Shown piece by piece: positions 21,762 to 34,500 of a DNA stretch of 64,000 nt. The position numbers were made by a program, and so were the translations under genes. A model generated the notes under the pieces. It had not been told where the DNA came from and ran no database searches. It saw only the letters and a program-made list of their open reading frames with translations. The stretch spans positions 4,650,001-4,714,000 of the forward strand of contig CM082587.2 of the NCBI GenBank assembly GCA_040954595.2, read 5' to 3'. Every line of letters begins with the position of its first letter. Positions within the stretch are counted from its first letter, which is position 1. Origin of the DNA: Balanoglossus misakiensis (taxonomy: Eukaryota > Hemichordata).

Positions 21762-24437
21762 GCTGAAGGATAGACAGATAGAGACTATCTTGTGTGTGTG
21801 TGTATGTACATGTATGTATGTATGTGCACAGCATGAAACTTATATCCTGAGTACAGCCCTTTCTTATGACTGCGGTGACTGGTTTTTAAGCCATTTGATG
21901 GAAATCGGCTCCATGACAGGTCTAAGACCAGTGTTAAATGTGTGGTTTTAGTTTATTAAACTATATATTCTTGTCATTTTGTTGATTGAAAAAAAAATGT
22001 TGCATAATATTTTCCTGTAAACAGATTGCCTTGGTTGTACCTGTAAACCTTAATTAGTCAAAACTGGTCAATTGAAATGTCTTAATGGAAAATGAAAAGC
22101 CTGCCAAAAAAAAGAAAGAAAAAAGAAAAAAGCCACAAATAAATACATCTGTACACATTTGATTCTAGGTACATTTAATGCTCTGTTGTTTTATTTTTTG
22201 TACATCTAAAAGCCATGTAAGCATCATTTCAGAAAAAAAAACCAAGCAAAACAGGTTTTCATTGTTACTGAGAAAATGTTCAATAGAATTGATTGTTACA
22301 ATTTTTACATTAGTTCAGAAAGAATGTAACCGACATTACCGGTATGTACAGTAAAGGCACTATATATACAAGTACAAAAAGTCTTGTTTTCAGCTGCAGT
22401 TCACTGAACTTTTAGGAGTTAGCATAAAAATACACACTATGGTTATCTTACATGTGTCCATTAATGATATAATACAAGAGTATTTCCTTTTTGAGTTTGT
22501 TTAATCAAAATTCGTGTATACATGTTGCTAGTATACATGGGAATTAATGACAGAAAGTTTATTACATTGGTTTGGTTTTGATGGAATCCTTCAGTGAGAA
22601 TTACTGCTGACTTTAAAATAGTTCTAGAAAAATTTGGTGGTTAAAAATGTTATCCTCTTTAAAACCGTTTTCGAACATCAATTTTATTGCATGTATATTA
22701 TCATAAAACATTTTGTATATGCAAAACATGTCTGCAAATATGCTAACATTCTCTTGTCTCTGAAAATGTTCTTTCCGATTCCTACTCTCCATGTACAACC
22801 CAGTTGACACCAGAGTTAAATGCAAAATATGTTACTTTAAGTAATACATGTACTTTGATGATGTTCTGCAGCTGTTGGTTACAGAGACAACAATTCAAAG
22901 CAGAACTCTGCAGGACAACTGGCATTCATGTATTTGTATTGAAAAATATTTCAGTTGCACAAAATCAAATTTTGGTTAATTGGCATTATTTCCTTATGTA
23001 ATAGCTATGATGTTTGACACCAGACAATTAAGTAGTCACTTGTGATAACACACACAGCTCAGACTCTTAAATTTAAATTACTTCAATCCGAGCAAACAGT
23101 TTCACACAAGTGTTCTCTCACACATTCTGACGCCAAGGAAGAACTTCAGGAATGTGTGGAACAAGCACATTGGCAGACAATAGGTTTTGCATGGTCAAGG
23201 TGAACCTGAGACATCTCTCATATTATTTTGGCCTGCATTATGATACAAAAATACTGTAAAATAGACACAAGTATTTCAGTACTTACAAAAGTTTGTTAAT
23301 TAAAAGTGTACTCTGATTCTTGAAAAATTAAGGTATCTTTTATGCCCCTTAACCTCATTGAAATGATTAAAATGGACATGATTATTTCAATACTGACATG
23401 TACAAAGTTCATTCATTTTGTTGACATAATTTAAAAAGACATGCAAGTCTTATTGTACTTATATAGTTCATTTGTTTAAAAAATATCCTGTGATTATTCA
23501 ACCAAGTAAGGCATCTCCTACATTGTCCCTTTACCCTTGTTGATAACTTCGACAGCATCAAAGAAAGGCACATGAAAGTTCCAACATGTGGGAATGCGTT
23601 GTATGCTCACTCAATAATATGTCGGTTAATTTAGTCACGTTACTGCTGCAGTGAAAGCTGATTGCAGTGGCATACTGGAGCAACAACAGTTGCAGTTTCT
23701 GTAGGGAACTTTGATGCACCATCCTTAATTGCTGCCATTACAGTAATACCGGTAATAATTATGGAAAATGATTGTTGTCTTGTTTAAATGACTACTGGCT
23801 TGGCCCGGCACCATTCCCCTAATAGTAAACCCCTCATTATGAGGGGAGGGTTAGTTTCAAAGTCCTGCACTTGATTTTAGAAAGCTTTGATTATCCTACA
23901 AACAATTCATGTCTAGAAATACATTGCCAATAGAAATATGATCATTGTACTTCATTTAAAGTATAAAAATCTCTTTACAGACTGGATCGTCATCTTCAGG
24001 AGATATGATTTTCCAAAGCTTTGAGCCAAACTTAAATCTACCTGGTTATTTGCCAATTTGTTATCATCCAGTCACAATTCACAAATATCCTTAGCCTGAA
24101 AAATTTCCATCTTCTCACAGCTGCTATGTCGTTCCCAGAATGGTTCTGATTACACGAAGAAAGTCTGAGAACATGATTTTAAGAGTCCTGCTTATTTCCT
24201 TCCATTTTTGGCACAATGTCAATCATCGTTTAAAATATTCATGAAGCACACGCATATATATTTTCTAAGTTGTGACTCCTAACGCCGGATCGACGAGGAC
24301 GCGAAATCTGCATCAGGGAGGAGCATAATTTGACAACCTTCATCTTTTCACCATTTGCATACAACGTACCGGTAGTGTATTCAATAGCGGTGGGCAGTTA
24401 ACTGAAGTCCCCGTGTACACCACTTTGATCCGAATCA
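21762..24437. other. Convergent 3' regions
   Basis: About 2.7 kb between the stop codons of the plus-strand kinase-protease gene and the minus-strand CARD gene. AT-rich, no exon seen. AATAAA at 22138-22143 (+) is a likely poly(A) signal for the former. A poly(A) signal for the latter was not pinned down. Confidence 0.5.
22138..22143 (+). terminator. Poly(A) signal of kinase-protease gene
   Basis: AATAAA 377 bases after the stop codon in an A-rich stretch; ATTAAA near 21956 is an alternative. Confidence 0.4.
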
Positions 24438-27400
24438 TCACAGCATATCAGCAATCACTGGCATTTCCAACTCCACCAGCAAGTCGTACAGATACCCCAC
24501 AGTGGAATCGTCTTTGACCTCCCAGTAACTGAAAACTTCTGTCATTGGTAGAGACCTCTGCTGCTGTCTATAATACTGGATAGTCATATTATCGATACCA
24601 AGCCTGGAAGCCACCATTCTCCAGTCGTGTAAACCTTCAAATGAAAAGAATCAGAAATGTTTTCATCCTTCCAGATTGCATCGCACGAATGTAAGCTAAG
24701 GAGTCACAGTGGCATTGAATGTTTTCGGAGGTTACGGTGCAGTTACTGAATTATGAGAAGGCGAAAATTTATCCTCACGTAACAGTTGCCTCTTTTGATA
24801 TCATGACAATTTCCTCTCGCGAAAATAACCAATTTTACAGTACATACACATACAGACAGACTGACAACGGATGCAAGACAAAAACCGATCCCATAAGCTA
24901 GCTATAGACTATCTCGTCTATCATAGCTAAAAATGCATCATGGCCAAAGGACCGTGATGGACACTTACCATCTGGGGATTCAACACTCAATTGTGTGCTT
25001 ATTTTCTGCCTGTGTTCAAATTTCATGCTCCTTACTCTCATATTCTCAGGAAGTCTTGGACCTGAGAGAGAGAGAGGGGAGAGAGAGAGTTTTAGTATTA
25101 ATTTCACTGAGCAGCATACTATGTCGACATTTTTGCCCCAATTTCTCATTCAAGCGTAATAGGAAGACGCACACATTTCAAAGTTGGTAGTGGGACAGGT
25201 TTACTTCTTATAAGTATGTATATACCTGCTTTTCCTGCTGGGAGGAACTCCCTCAGCATATTTCCAACATCCTCCCTCTTTAGTTTTTTCTCAATGACTT
25301 GGACTAATCTTCTCTCAGTACACCTGGGATCCATGTCTTGCCAGTATTCCAGAAATCTCCACACACAATACTTGTTCTGAGGAAAACGAAAATGAAAAAA
25401 TATTAACCAATGGCTACCAATCTCTGTGTTAACTCTACTAAGGAAGAAAATCAAAGTAGTGATTTTTACGAATACAAGATGGTGAATATATTACTAGTAT
25501 CTTCTTTGTTTTCAAAAAGACTTGTCAAACACTTCAAATGATATCTATACACCACCCTTTAATTCATAGTCATGCTGTTACCTCACCAATATCTTGATCG
25601 GTCATGTGTAGCTGTTGAACCAGTTTTTGAAATTCCTCAACTGTGAAATCCTTCAACTCTCTAAAACTGTCAATCGCACCTCGTTTAAACAGACCACCCA
25701 AGAGAGGGTTGCGGTATGTCGGTGCCAGCTGTTGGTAGGAGTGAGGTGGAGGGGGGTAAACATCGTAGGGTTGTGCAGGTGCAGCGTGAAGGCTAGGTGT
25801 TGGTTGGATACCGTAGGGTAGTTCAGAAGACATTGATTCTGGTGACATCACTCCAAAACCGTGGGGCTGGTGACCATGTGTTGGATGAGACATGCCGATA
25901 GGTGCAGCCTGTGGTAGAGCAGCTGCAGCTGGAGACGAAACAAGTGAATAAGAGAAACCCCTCGCTAAGTGTGACATCGTAGAGATCATATCTTGGCCAC
26001 CAAAGAACCAGGTCTGAATCTCCTACAATTCGTGATATAATGTTCTACACTAAAGAAAAACAAAATAAACAAACGTATCAACATACCTGAACCATTACCA
26101 ACATGCAGCCTCTGAAATTGTTGAATCAGAGCCCCTTCTTGGTTAACTACAGAAAAAATACATCAATTCATTAATGACAAAATGCGTTTAATTTTGAGAT
26201 GAAATGTCACGGTTTTGCCCATAGAAATATCATTGATAGAAAATGAGTCAGCACTTTTCTATTTCCAGCTACTTGTGCTCTACAATTACACATTTTGACT
26301 TACTGTATCCCTTCTCTACCAAATGCTGGTGTAAACTTTCTGCTGCTTCTTTGCAACCATTTTCTTCAAGTGCACTCCTCAAACAGTCCAGGGTTGCAGA
26401 TTTCTGTCTACATGCACATAATATCTGGAACTTCTTTGTATTTGCATCATATGGGTTATTGTGCATTACTGTGTCAAAGTCCACCTCTCTGAGATGAAGG
26501 TCACGGCCAACTGCCATACACTGAGCAACTGTTATTTCCTTGTAAACAAAATTGATGGCGGCGTCAACAACATCAACTGCAGAGACAAAAGTCAGAAATC
26601 AACACCACTGGCACAAAAGTCAATACCAATATATGGAGGTGTTTAAGTTTGGCGCAAATAAAAAAATTACCATGGTTTATAATGAGCAAATAGGCAATTG
26701 GTCCATTGCGGATTAAAAGCTATACATGAATTTCCATCAGTTTTGAAGAGCGTCCTCTTTAGGCGATTCCACATTTGTCTGACTCTGAATATTAAAAATT
26801 GTTGAAAATGTAGTCGTGCACCTCTCTCTGTTGTCAATAACATATCAGAGCTTTCAGATGACCTTCTGCCGCAGTAAATATTTAATGCCAGTAAAAATAC
26901 CACAGCTCTATACCTCTGCATGGATGTCTCTCTGAAGATGTTATACTCACTCTGTTGAGTGGCCGTGCTTGGGACCATACCAGTTGTTGTCATGGCAGCC
27001 TGTGCTGTTGAGGTAAGTGGCATGCCACTTTGTTCTCTGAGTTGCCGTGCAATGTCTGGATACTGCCTATCACAAAATTCTACAAACCTAGGGAAGGCTG
27101 TGGGACCCTTTCGCAAGAGCATGTCTATAAATTTCCTCGTTTTATCAATATCTGTTAGCAAAGGATGTTTGATCTGCTGTTCTTCTTCGATGGAAAAGAT
27201 CTAATGGGGAAAAATAGATAATGATAGAACTCCTAATATTAAATTTAAGTGACACTCATGTTTTGCAAAATATTTTTACAAACACTATTTCACTGCAGAT
27301 GGTCTCAGTAATGATAAATCTACCTTTGCGTGGAGTCGAATGTAGGATGTGTGAAGCAGAGACGTCTTTTTAGTAGAAAACATCAGGAGGCGATCTGACG

Positions 27401-27775
27401 TACGTGTGCCTCCGTTGAGTGGGCGTGGCGTTTTTAGACACCAAGCGTGCGTGCGGTTCTGCAAGTTTGCCTCCGTACAGCCGATACTTTCAGCTGCCCG
27501 TTTAAAGTAACTGTAACTTGTCCAAAGGAAAACTCTCAACACTCACTTCCACTAGTGCAAGTGTTGGAATAGCTTTGCTTGTTACGGACAACTCAATGTA
27601 CATATACGTGCAAATCGTGGAATGTCACATATGTACAAGGAAGTTGTTAAAAAAAATATTTACTTGCCTCTGACATGAATTCGATCGCACAAACGACATC
27701 CAAACGCTCGGCAATATAACGTTTTAGACCTCTGAGTATATCCCTGTGCGATTGCTGCATGCCTATTTCCGACAT
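24438..27775 (-). CDS. CARD - three death domain adaptor
   Basis: Eight minus-strand exons join in phase: 27775-27668, 27200-26951, 26576-26304, 26146-26087, 25928-25582, 25376-25226, 25061-24969, 24634-24438 (492 residues). CARD at 1-95 (QQSHRDILRGLKRYIAE..., LLRKGPTAFPRFVEFC), most like the CARD of CRADD/RAIDD and initiator caspases. DD1 at 120-211 is related to the DD of the kinase-protease gene (shared TVxQC, VDFDT, NNPxD, ALEEN, QHL). A Pro/His/Tyr/Gln-rich linker (231-310) leads into DD2 (about 312-395; FRELKDFTVEEFQKLV, FLEYWQDMDP, REDVGNMLREF). DD3 at 428-492 is MyD88-type (DWRMVASRLGI, STVGYLYDLL), the stop falling right after it. No enzyme domain is present, so it is an adaptor: CARD recruits a caspase-type or CARD partner, and the DDs could join several DD assemblies. 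Intron 1 uses a GC donor (AG|GCAAGT). The start ATG is at 27775; a second in-frame ATG lies five codons on. Confidence 0.87.
25062..25091. repeat. (GA)n/(CT)n tract at a splice acceptor
   Basis: The GA-rich run reads CT-rich on the minus strand and directly forms the polypyrimidine tract of the acceptor of exon 7 (exon starts 25061) of the CARD gene. Confidence 0.8.
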
Positions 27776-28588
27776 AGCGTATTTTGTCGTTAGGGAAACC
27801 CCCAAGTCCAGCAACGTTTCTTCACATACGCGTACGTACGTGTCGAAAGCGAGGTTGGGAAAGCCCTAACGGGGAATTCGCAAACTGTCGTTCGTGGGTC
27901 AGCGTTAACCCAACATTTTTACAGTATCATCCGTTTCTGCCATACATGATAATTTCGATTCATAAATTGGATATTAATCGCATGTGCAATATTTTGCTGG
28001 ATTTAACCTGCAGATACAATAATTGACTGCGCTTTATAACGCGTATATTTTTTTGTACACGTACAAGATTTACGATCGAAGCCGCGTTCTGTTAATAGAG
28101 AGCTTGACTGAATTCGTGTGTGAGGGATTGCCTGCGATAACTGGTATCTAAAACGGTCGCGATGTGAACTGTGCATTTTTTACGTCGACCAGATTTCCAG
28201 AAATGTCGCCGAACATGGTGTTTGCACTCGAAGAACAATGTCTGCCCTTTCGTTCGTCTGGCGATCTTTATTTTGCACAGGAAAACACAGTCGGCCGGAC
28301 ACGGTGAATTTGTTGCGGCGGCCAGTGTATGGACTCGTAACCAGGTGAGAGCCGAATAAAAGGTGCAGTGCCTTCTCACTAGAATCTTGAGGGCACCTGG
28401 TGGGCTTACCGGATACCTTCTTATAAGTTGTGATTCATGTCATCTGCTTACGAAGCACATAGTCAGGGATTGTGAAACAAATCTGTGAATAATGCGCACC
28501 ACTGTTTCAGTGTTTAGTCATCTATTTTTAGTAACGTGGTCACCACCCATCATAATACATGTAGTGGCGTCTGCTTGGATTTTCAATC
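27776..28588. promoter_or_regulatory. Bidirectional promoter region, CARD gene / EF-hand-deoxyribosyltransferase gene
   Basis: Start codons of the minus-strand CARD gene (27775) and the plus-strand gene (28589) face away from each other across 813 bases. No exon is supported inside. CpG-containing stretches occur (27.8-28.35 kb), and a kappaB consensus lies at 27793-27802. Shared control is inferred from geometry only. Confidence 0.45.
27793..27802. promoter_or_regulatory. NF-kappaB consensus site GGGAAACCCC
   Basis: Full match to GGGRNNYYCC, 18-27 bases upstream of the CARD gene ATG (minus strand; the site is palindromic in type). By chance such a match is expected about once per 8 kb, so position near a death-fold gene start is the only support. 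Confidence 0.35.
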
Positions 28589-31500
28589 ATGTCTTGTTGT
28601 GGAGACCCGGCAAATAGTGTTGGAATTGTTAATTCGTAAGTACAACAGATCATTCCATGTAACGTGTATGCGGTAAAAATCATGCCCCACTCCCTTAATT
28701 ATAAATGAATGTGTTTTTGTGATGTGTCTTTATGTGCACACATGGAAACTGATGACATATCGTTTGAATCACATTCACAAAGCTTTAGCTGTCAGGTCAT
28801 AGCTTACAATAGAGTAACTCATATTCTTTTGTGAAGCGGTCAGGGGGAGGGGCGGGTGTTTACCAAAACAGGGTCACTGACCTTTTCCTATTTATCATAA
28901 TCTAAATTAAGATATTAACAAAACCCTCTCTTTAAATTTGCTTGTTCTGCAGGGAACTCTTTCAATTATTTGAGCACTATAAGTCTGAGAGTGGAAAATT
29001 GGCTCCGGCAGAAGTTTTGCAAGCTCTTCACCAGATTCAGTTGTACCCTTCCAAGTCTCAAGGTAAGAATTTTGTTCAGCCTGGCATTAAAGTCTTAAAG
29101 AATTGAAGACGTGTCTTTAACCAAACCTTGCCTAATCAGATCTGGACGTTTTCTGTATGCCGAACACCCTTTCCATTGATTATTCTAGAAATTGAAACAA
29201 CCCCCAATATTTCTCCTCACACAGTACGTATACTGTTAGAGAGTGCAAGGGACTGTTCATCTGACAAGATCAAAACTAAACTGACGTTCGGAGAATTCTG
29301 CGTCTTAGTCTCTGAACTCAGGGAAAGGAAATACAGACAGTCTTGCATGTACCGGTAAGCACATATTTCTTGTACATGTAATTATCCATGCATGTAAAAT
29401 GTACCTATTCATTCTTTACATCACATTTAGTGTGATACTTTTGAAGTCATCTCTGGAATCTTGGAGGCATGATTGGCATGCCTGGAGTGTTGTCTATAAT
29501 GTCTATCTACATTATCTCTGTTTCAGAAATACAGATTACAAAAAAATTCCAATTCTTCTTGTTAGAATTCCTTATAATTGAACAGAAAATAAATTAGCAT
29601 AATTAGCTAAAGAGTCAGGTTCAATTTGACCCTTCTGAGTGTGCCCAGCTAAGGACTGGATTGTAACTGACAAATGCAGCTCAGTTTCCATTGGTCGTTT
29701 TAACTGTCACAGTCAGATATGTCTGTTTCAAGTGTTTGTCTGAAATGGACAGTTGGAGAGAATTCAAGACAGCTATTTCGACACCATTGTGCCAGCCCAT
29801 TGTTAGCCCAGAGTTAACACAATGGAAAAGATTGCTTTGATCTGTGATGTACAGTCATGCAAATATGTCCACACTATCACCACAGGGGTCTGCACCAGTC
29901 CAACCTATGTTGGATCATGTATCACGTATCATGCGTCTAATCAAAAACTACCATGCATTAAAATCTGATATCGATGTTTAATAGCATCTTGCATATCACA
30001 GAACCACTTGTTATTAGATTACAGTCGGAAATCCAAGCCCAGAAAAAAACTTGCGCAGCGACACAGTGGGTTACTGCACATTGTTGGCTAGACATGGTAC
30101 ATCTTAATATATGTACTAATTAATCAATAACTCTTTTCACTGCCACAGTACAGTCTCGTGTCATTGTTGACATTTTTCCACTGCTAATGTACACAATTAA
30201 TAATACGCAAGTTTACTTTTTGAAATGTTAATATTTTATATAAAATAAAAGAGTACATGTGATGTATGTGCATTTTGAATAATCAACAATTGTGAACAAA
30301 TGCAGTTCAACAAGTTCCTAATGAAAAGTAATTCTGTAAGCGATTTATTTCCACCCTGACTCCATTGTTTAACAAGGTCGGTGTTTAAATTCTCAGCCTA
30401 GGGATAATTACTTTCTGACTTAAATTGAAATGAACTTCACCGGGGTAGAGAGAGCACACGAACATGTACAGGGCATCCCTTTTCTCGAGATATGCCAGAC
30501 ACTAATTGCTGTTTTATCTCTGCTCTTTTCCACTGCAGGCAGACTAAGATGGGATGTGTTCACGGGTAAGTAGTGGCCTTTGTTAATACATGAGTCAATT
30601 ATAGTTGCTATGGTTACAGGCGTAGATTGCAGTCCGTCCACTGGGAATATGCGGGTGCGCTGATGATTGTATACATTACAGGTACATGTACTTGTAAAAT
30701 AATCTGATAATGTGTGAAAGGATTCTGTTATCGTGTGTTTTTTTTTTCATCCAATACGGTAGTACTGTAACGGTGAAGAGTTAGGGTCTGTGACACAAAT
30801 GCATACACATGTATATGTAGCCACTCGACTGAATCCGCTTCAGCCAAACAATTTAATGATCTCATTATCTCCACCTCTGGAAAGAAAATAATCATCAAGT
30901 AAAATTGGAACTGTGAATTTTGATGGAAATTGTCCTGTCTGACACGTAATGGATCAGTTTATGATTTGGGGCTTTGGAGAAATCCAATTGAGTTGAAATT
31001 TTCAGAAGCGAAGCGACTAATCTCCGAACGTCTGCAACCTTTTGGCCTCTGTGTGACAGAGATGAATGGCAGGCTTCTGACAAGCCAATGCAATCATCAG
31101 AAAATGAAGTCAGCGTACTGTTACCAGGCGTTGCATGTAGATGCATGAATTAGTTATAGGGCAGTTGGCAAGGTTGTGTATCTATTAGTCTGTTTGTGAG
31201 GGTGTGTGTGTATTTGGGGGTACAAATGTAAATACTGATTTCAACACTCGACAGTTTTCTGATTAAAGGTTACCTTGAAACGGAAAAGGTAATGAAATCA
31301 TATGAATCATGGTGCATGACAGGAAATTTAATTTTTAAATTTACAAAATTTGTTTCTTAGTGGAAAGACAGAGACCTTAACTGGTTAAAATGAAAAAAAG
31401 AAAAGAACTCACATGAAACCATGATACAAGATACAAAAATCATTATTACAGTATTGGTTGTCAGGGTTACTAATGGAACGGCCAATGTTTGAAGTGAAAT

Positions 31501-34500
31501 ACTTGGTGGTTGCTAAGTAAGTTGTCGATGACAAATTGATGTATCATCGCACCGATGAACAAAGACCGAATGCACGGCCTTGCAAATCGGGCAATCCAGA
31601 CGTTTAATTATTCATCCAATGGGGAACCGCTGTCAATGACAGTCATCTGTACGTTTAATGCAAAAGTCAGGATTGTTCACACTCTTTGCTGTACTGTACC
31701 GGGTATGACTGTTCGTAACGTGCTTTGTATTGGGAAACCTCTGCTCCTTCAATCCGGAGTCTGTCTACAAATTACAAGGGAAGGGAATTTCTACTTCCTT
31801 AGCATTCCAGATGTTCTTTTTAAGGTCGGTGAGTTGTTGTTAATTGTCGCAGGGCATCCCGAATCATTTTCACAGAATTAAGTCCTCATGTCCTGAAGCA
31901 AATCAATGTGTCAGAGTTTTTTTATGGATATCACAGCATTTCCAGAAGCTGGTAATCGTGCCTACACTTCTGTGAAATAGAGTTTTAAAATGTCTCACAA
32001 ATGATATATACATGTACATGTATGTACCAGTAGTCAGCAATATACATTGTACTGTCGATAAAAAAATCTGCCATTGAAGTCATGTACATACAAGTATGTT
32101 AATTGAAATCACCAAGCCCAAGTATGATTCATGTCATGATTATAGGTCAGAGACTTCTGACTGCAAGGCTATAGGAAAAAAAACAAAATCCTCAGAGACT
32201 ATCATTTGAATGCTGACGACGCCTTCATATTAGATCAAGGTTGAGCGTAATATATTCCTGGGATGTACAGTAACCTTTTCGTGTCCGATTGCTGTGGATC
32301 AGTTTCCATGGCAATGGCAAATGTAATCAGTGGCTTGATCCAGCGTGTGTTAAGTGTGATCAGAGCACTACACTCCTATGACCTCAAAGGATTATTCAAT
32401 GTTTAGGCTATCAGAGAATGCAAGGAACTACTGTCAATGGATGAAAATCAGAAATATAGAGTTACTCACTTGATATGAAGGTTGGCTTCATATGTGACGT
32501 TCCAGACAATCTGTGATTTATCATATATGTACCAGAGTAGGCTAAGCTCATATTTCCCAGATAGAGAAAACGAAACAAATGGTTTGAAAGGTTTCAATTC
32601 TTGGAAATGGGGAATCTGTTCCTGAGAAATTCACCTAGAAAAGAAAAGTAAACTGATGTGTTTGTTTGCACATTACATGCAATGTATATTGTGTGTGTGT
32701 GTTGCTGGTATGCATGATTCCATGTATGCACTTGCGAGGAGGTTGGTTGGTCTTTCTGTTTAGTGTCTTTGTCTGTCTGTCTGTCTGTCTGTGTTTCTCT
32801 GTCTGTTTGGACAAAAGACAGTATGCTGAGGAAGTGAAAGTGTATGAAATTAGGCAAAGTTTTCAGATGTATTTCCTGGTTGCATGACTAGTGGCAGTAA
32901 ACATAAAATGCAAAATTTGACGTAGTTCTTCTATTTCTCCCTAATACCTTTCAGAGGTCCAGTTACACCCACTGCAAGACAAATAAGTAGCACTCGTGTG
33001 AATGGATCAGCCAAGAGTACAGCCTCTTCAAAAAGGAGTGGCCTGCATACAGCAAAATTTGAAGGTAACATTTACTGACAATTGGTGTTTGAACCTGTAA
33101 ATACATGTATTTTTGAAATTACGGAACACAGTGTGTTTTACATTTCTGATGATTTATTCTTTTCCGTCAGTATTTTTAGGTGGTGCTTGCAACCCGACCA
33201 CATGGAGGCAGGACACGGCTATACCAATGTTGAGAGAATACGGAATCACGTTCTATAACCCAGTAAGTTTATCTTGGTATATAGGGGCAGAACTTTCAAG
33301 AAAAAATCGAAACAGATATTGATACCAATTCATCCCATTGCTTGAATACATGCATGTAATTGGCATTAACGTTAAAACTCTGACGGTAAAAAGGGTAAAA
33401 TATTTGATAAATTTCCAAATTTGTAATTAATGCAAACTGGCATGAACTGATTTGCTTTGGTTGATTTTACAGCAAGTGTCCGAATGGAGCCAAGACCTGA
33501 TTGAAATCGAAGAACACGCCAAGCAGTCAGCCAAGCTGCTCTTGTTTGTTTTCGAGGAAGAGACGAGAGGAATTGCATCCTTGGTAGAGGCTGCCTTCCT
33601 GTCAGGTATGGCAACACTTCGCAAATGTGATTATTTTCTGCAAGATTTCAGCATGTCGGATTTTTGATGTGAACCATTTCAGCACATTGCAGTGTATCCA
33701 AATTGTAATAAAATATTAACAGGTGACTTTTTTGCCTTTTGCTTTATAATTTTAGGTGCAGATCGTCTTGTATTTGTTGTAATGCTTGGTGTTCCCAGAC
33801 TCAACTGTGATTTGAATGGAGAAGTTGTTAGTGAAAGGTAAGATTTCTAAGAAACATTTGTGTGTATATTTTGCCACATCGTACTTAACAAGTCGTATAA
33901 AATGCATACCAAGAGAAGCTTGAATTAAGGCTAATCCTACATGTAATTTATTTTTGATCAGGTGTCATGATATTTAACCCTTTGCACTCTGACCCCCCAG
34001 TGACCTATGACATCATCACTCAGTCAAGAGTTAATTGGTCAATCTGCCTACTTTCTGACGCCCATTTCTCCTTCTTTCTGTCATTTCACAGTGAATGCGA
34101 AGATTTGGAGAGAGGGCAAGCCTTCCTCTGCGACTTGGTGGAGAGGCAAGGGTTGCCTGTCTTCGAAGACATTCCAACAGCGTTGTCGTGTGCCAACAAA
34201 GTACTTAAACAGGGTATCGAAGTGTCGGACCTGTCGCCGGGCGACGGTGTCCAGCCAATCAAACAGCCCCACAGCAGACCAGGTGATAGGCTGATGTAAG
34301 TGAACACGGTCTAAGTGACACCTGGGTACATTTATACACAGACTTGGTTCAAGATGGTGAATAAAAAAATAAAGTAATTTGCAACTGCTTGTATAGGTCA
34401 CTTTATACCTCACAAAGACTACCCGGTATATGATTATTGGTGTGTGAATATTTTCTTGTATGTGCAGTTTATGTACCCCAAGGCAACAGACTGGAGTTTG

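Noticed and set aside
27285-27542. Minus-strand ORF between CARD exons 1 and 2 as an extra exon
   Set aside because: Inserting it would break the CARD fold, and exons 1 and 2 already join in phase 0.
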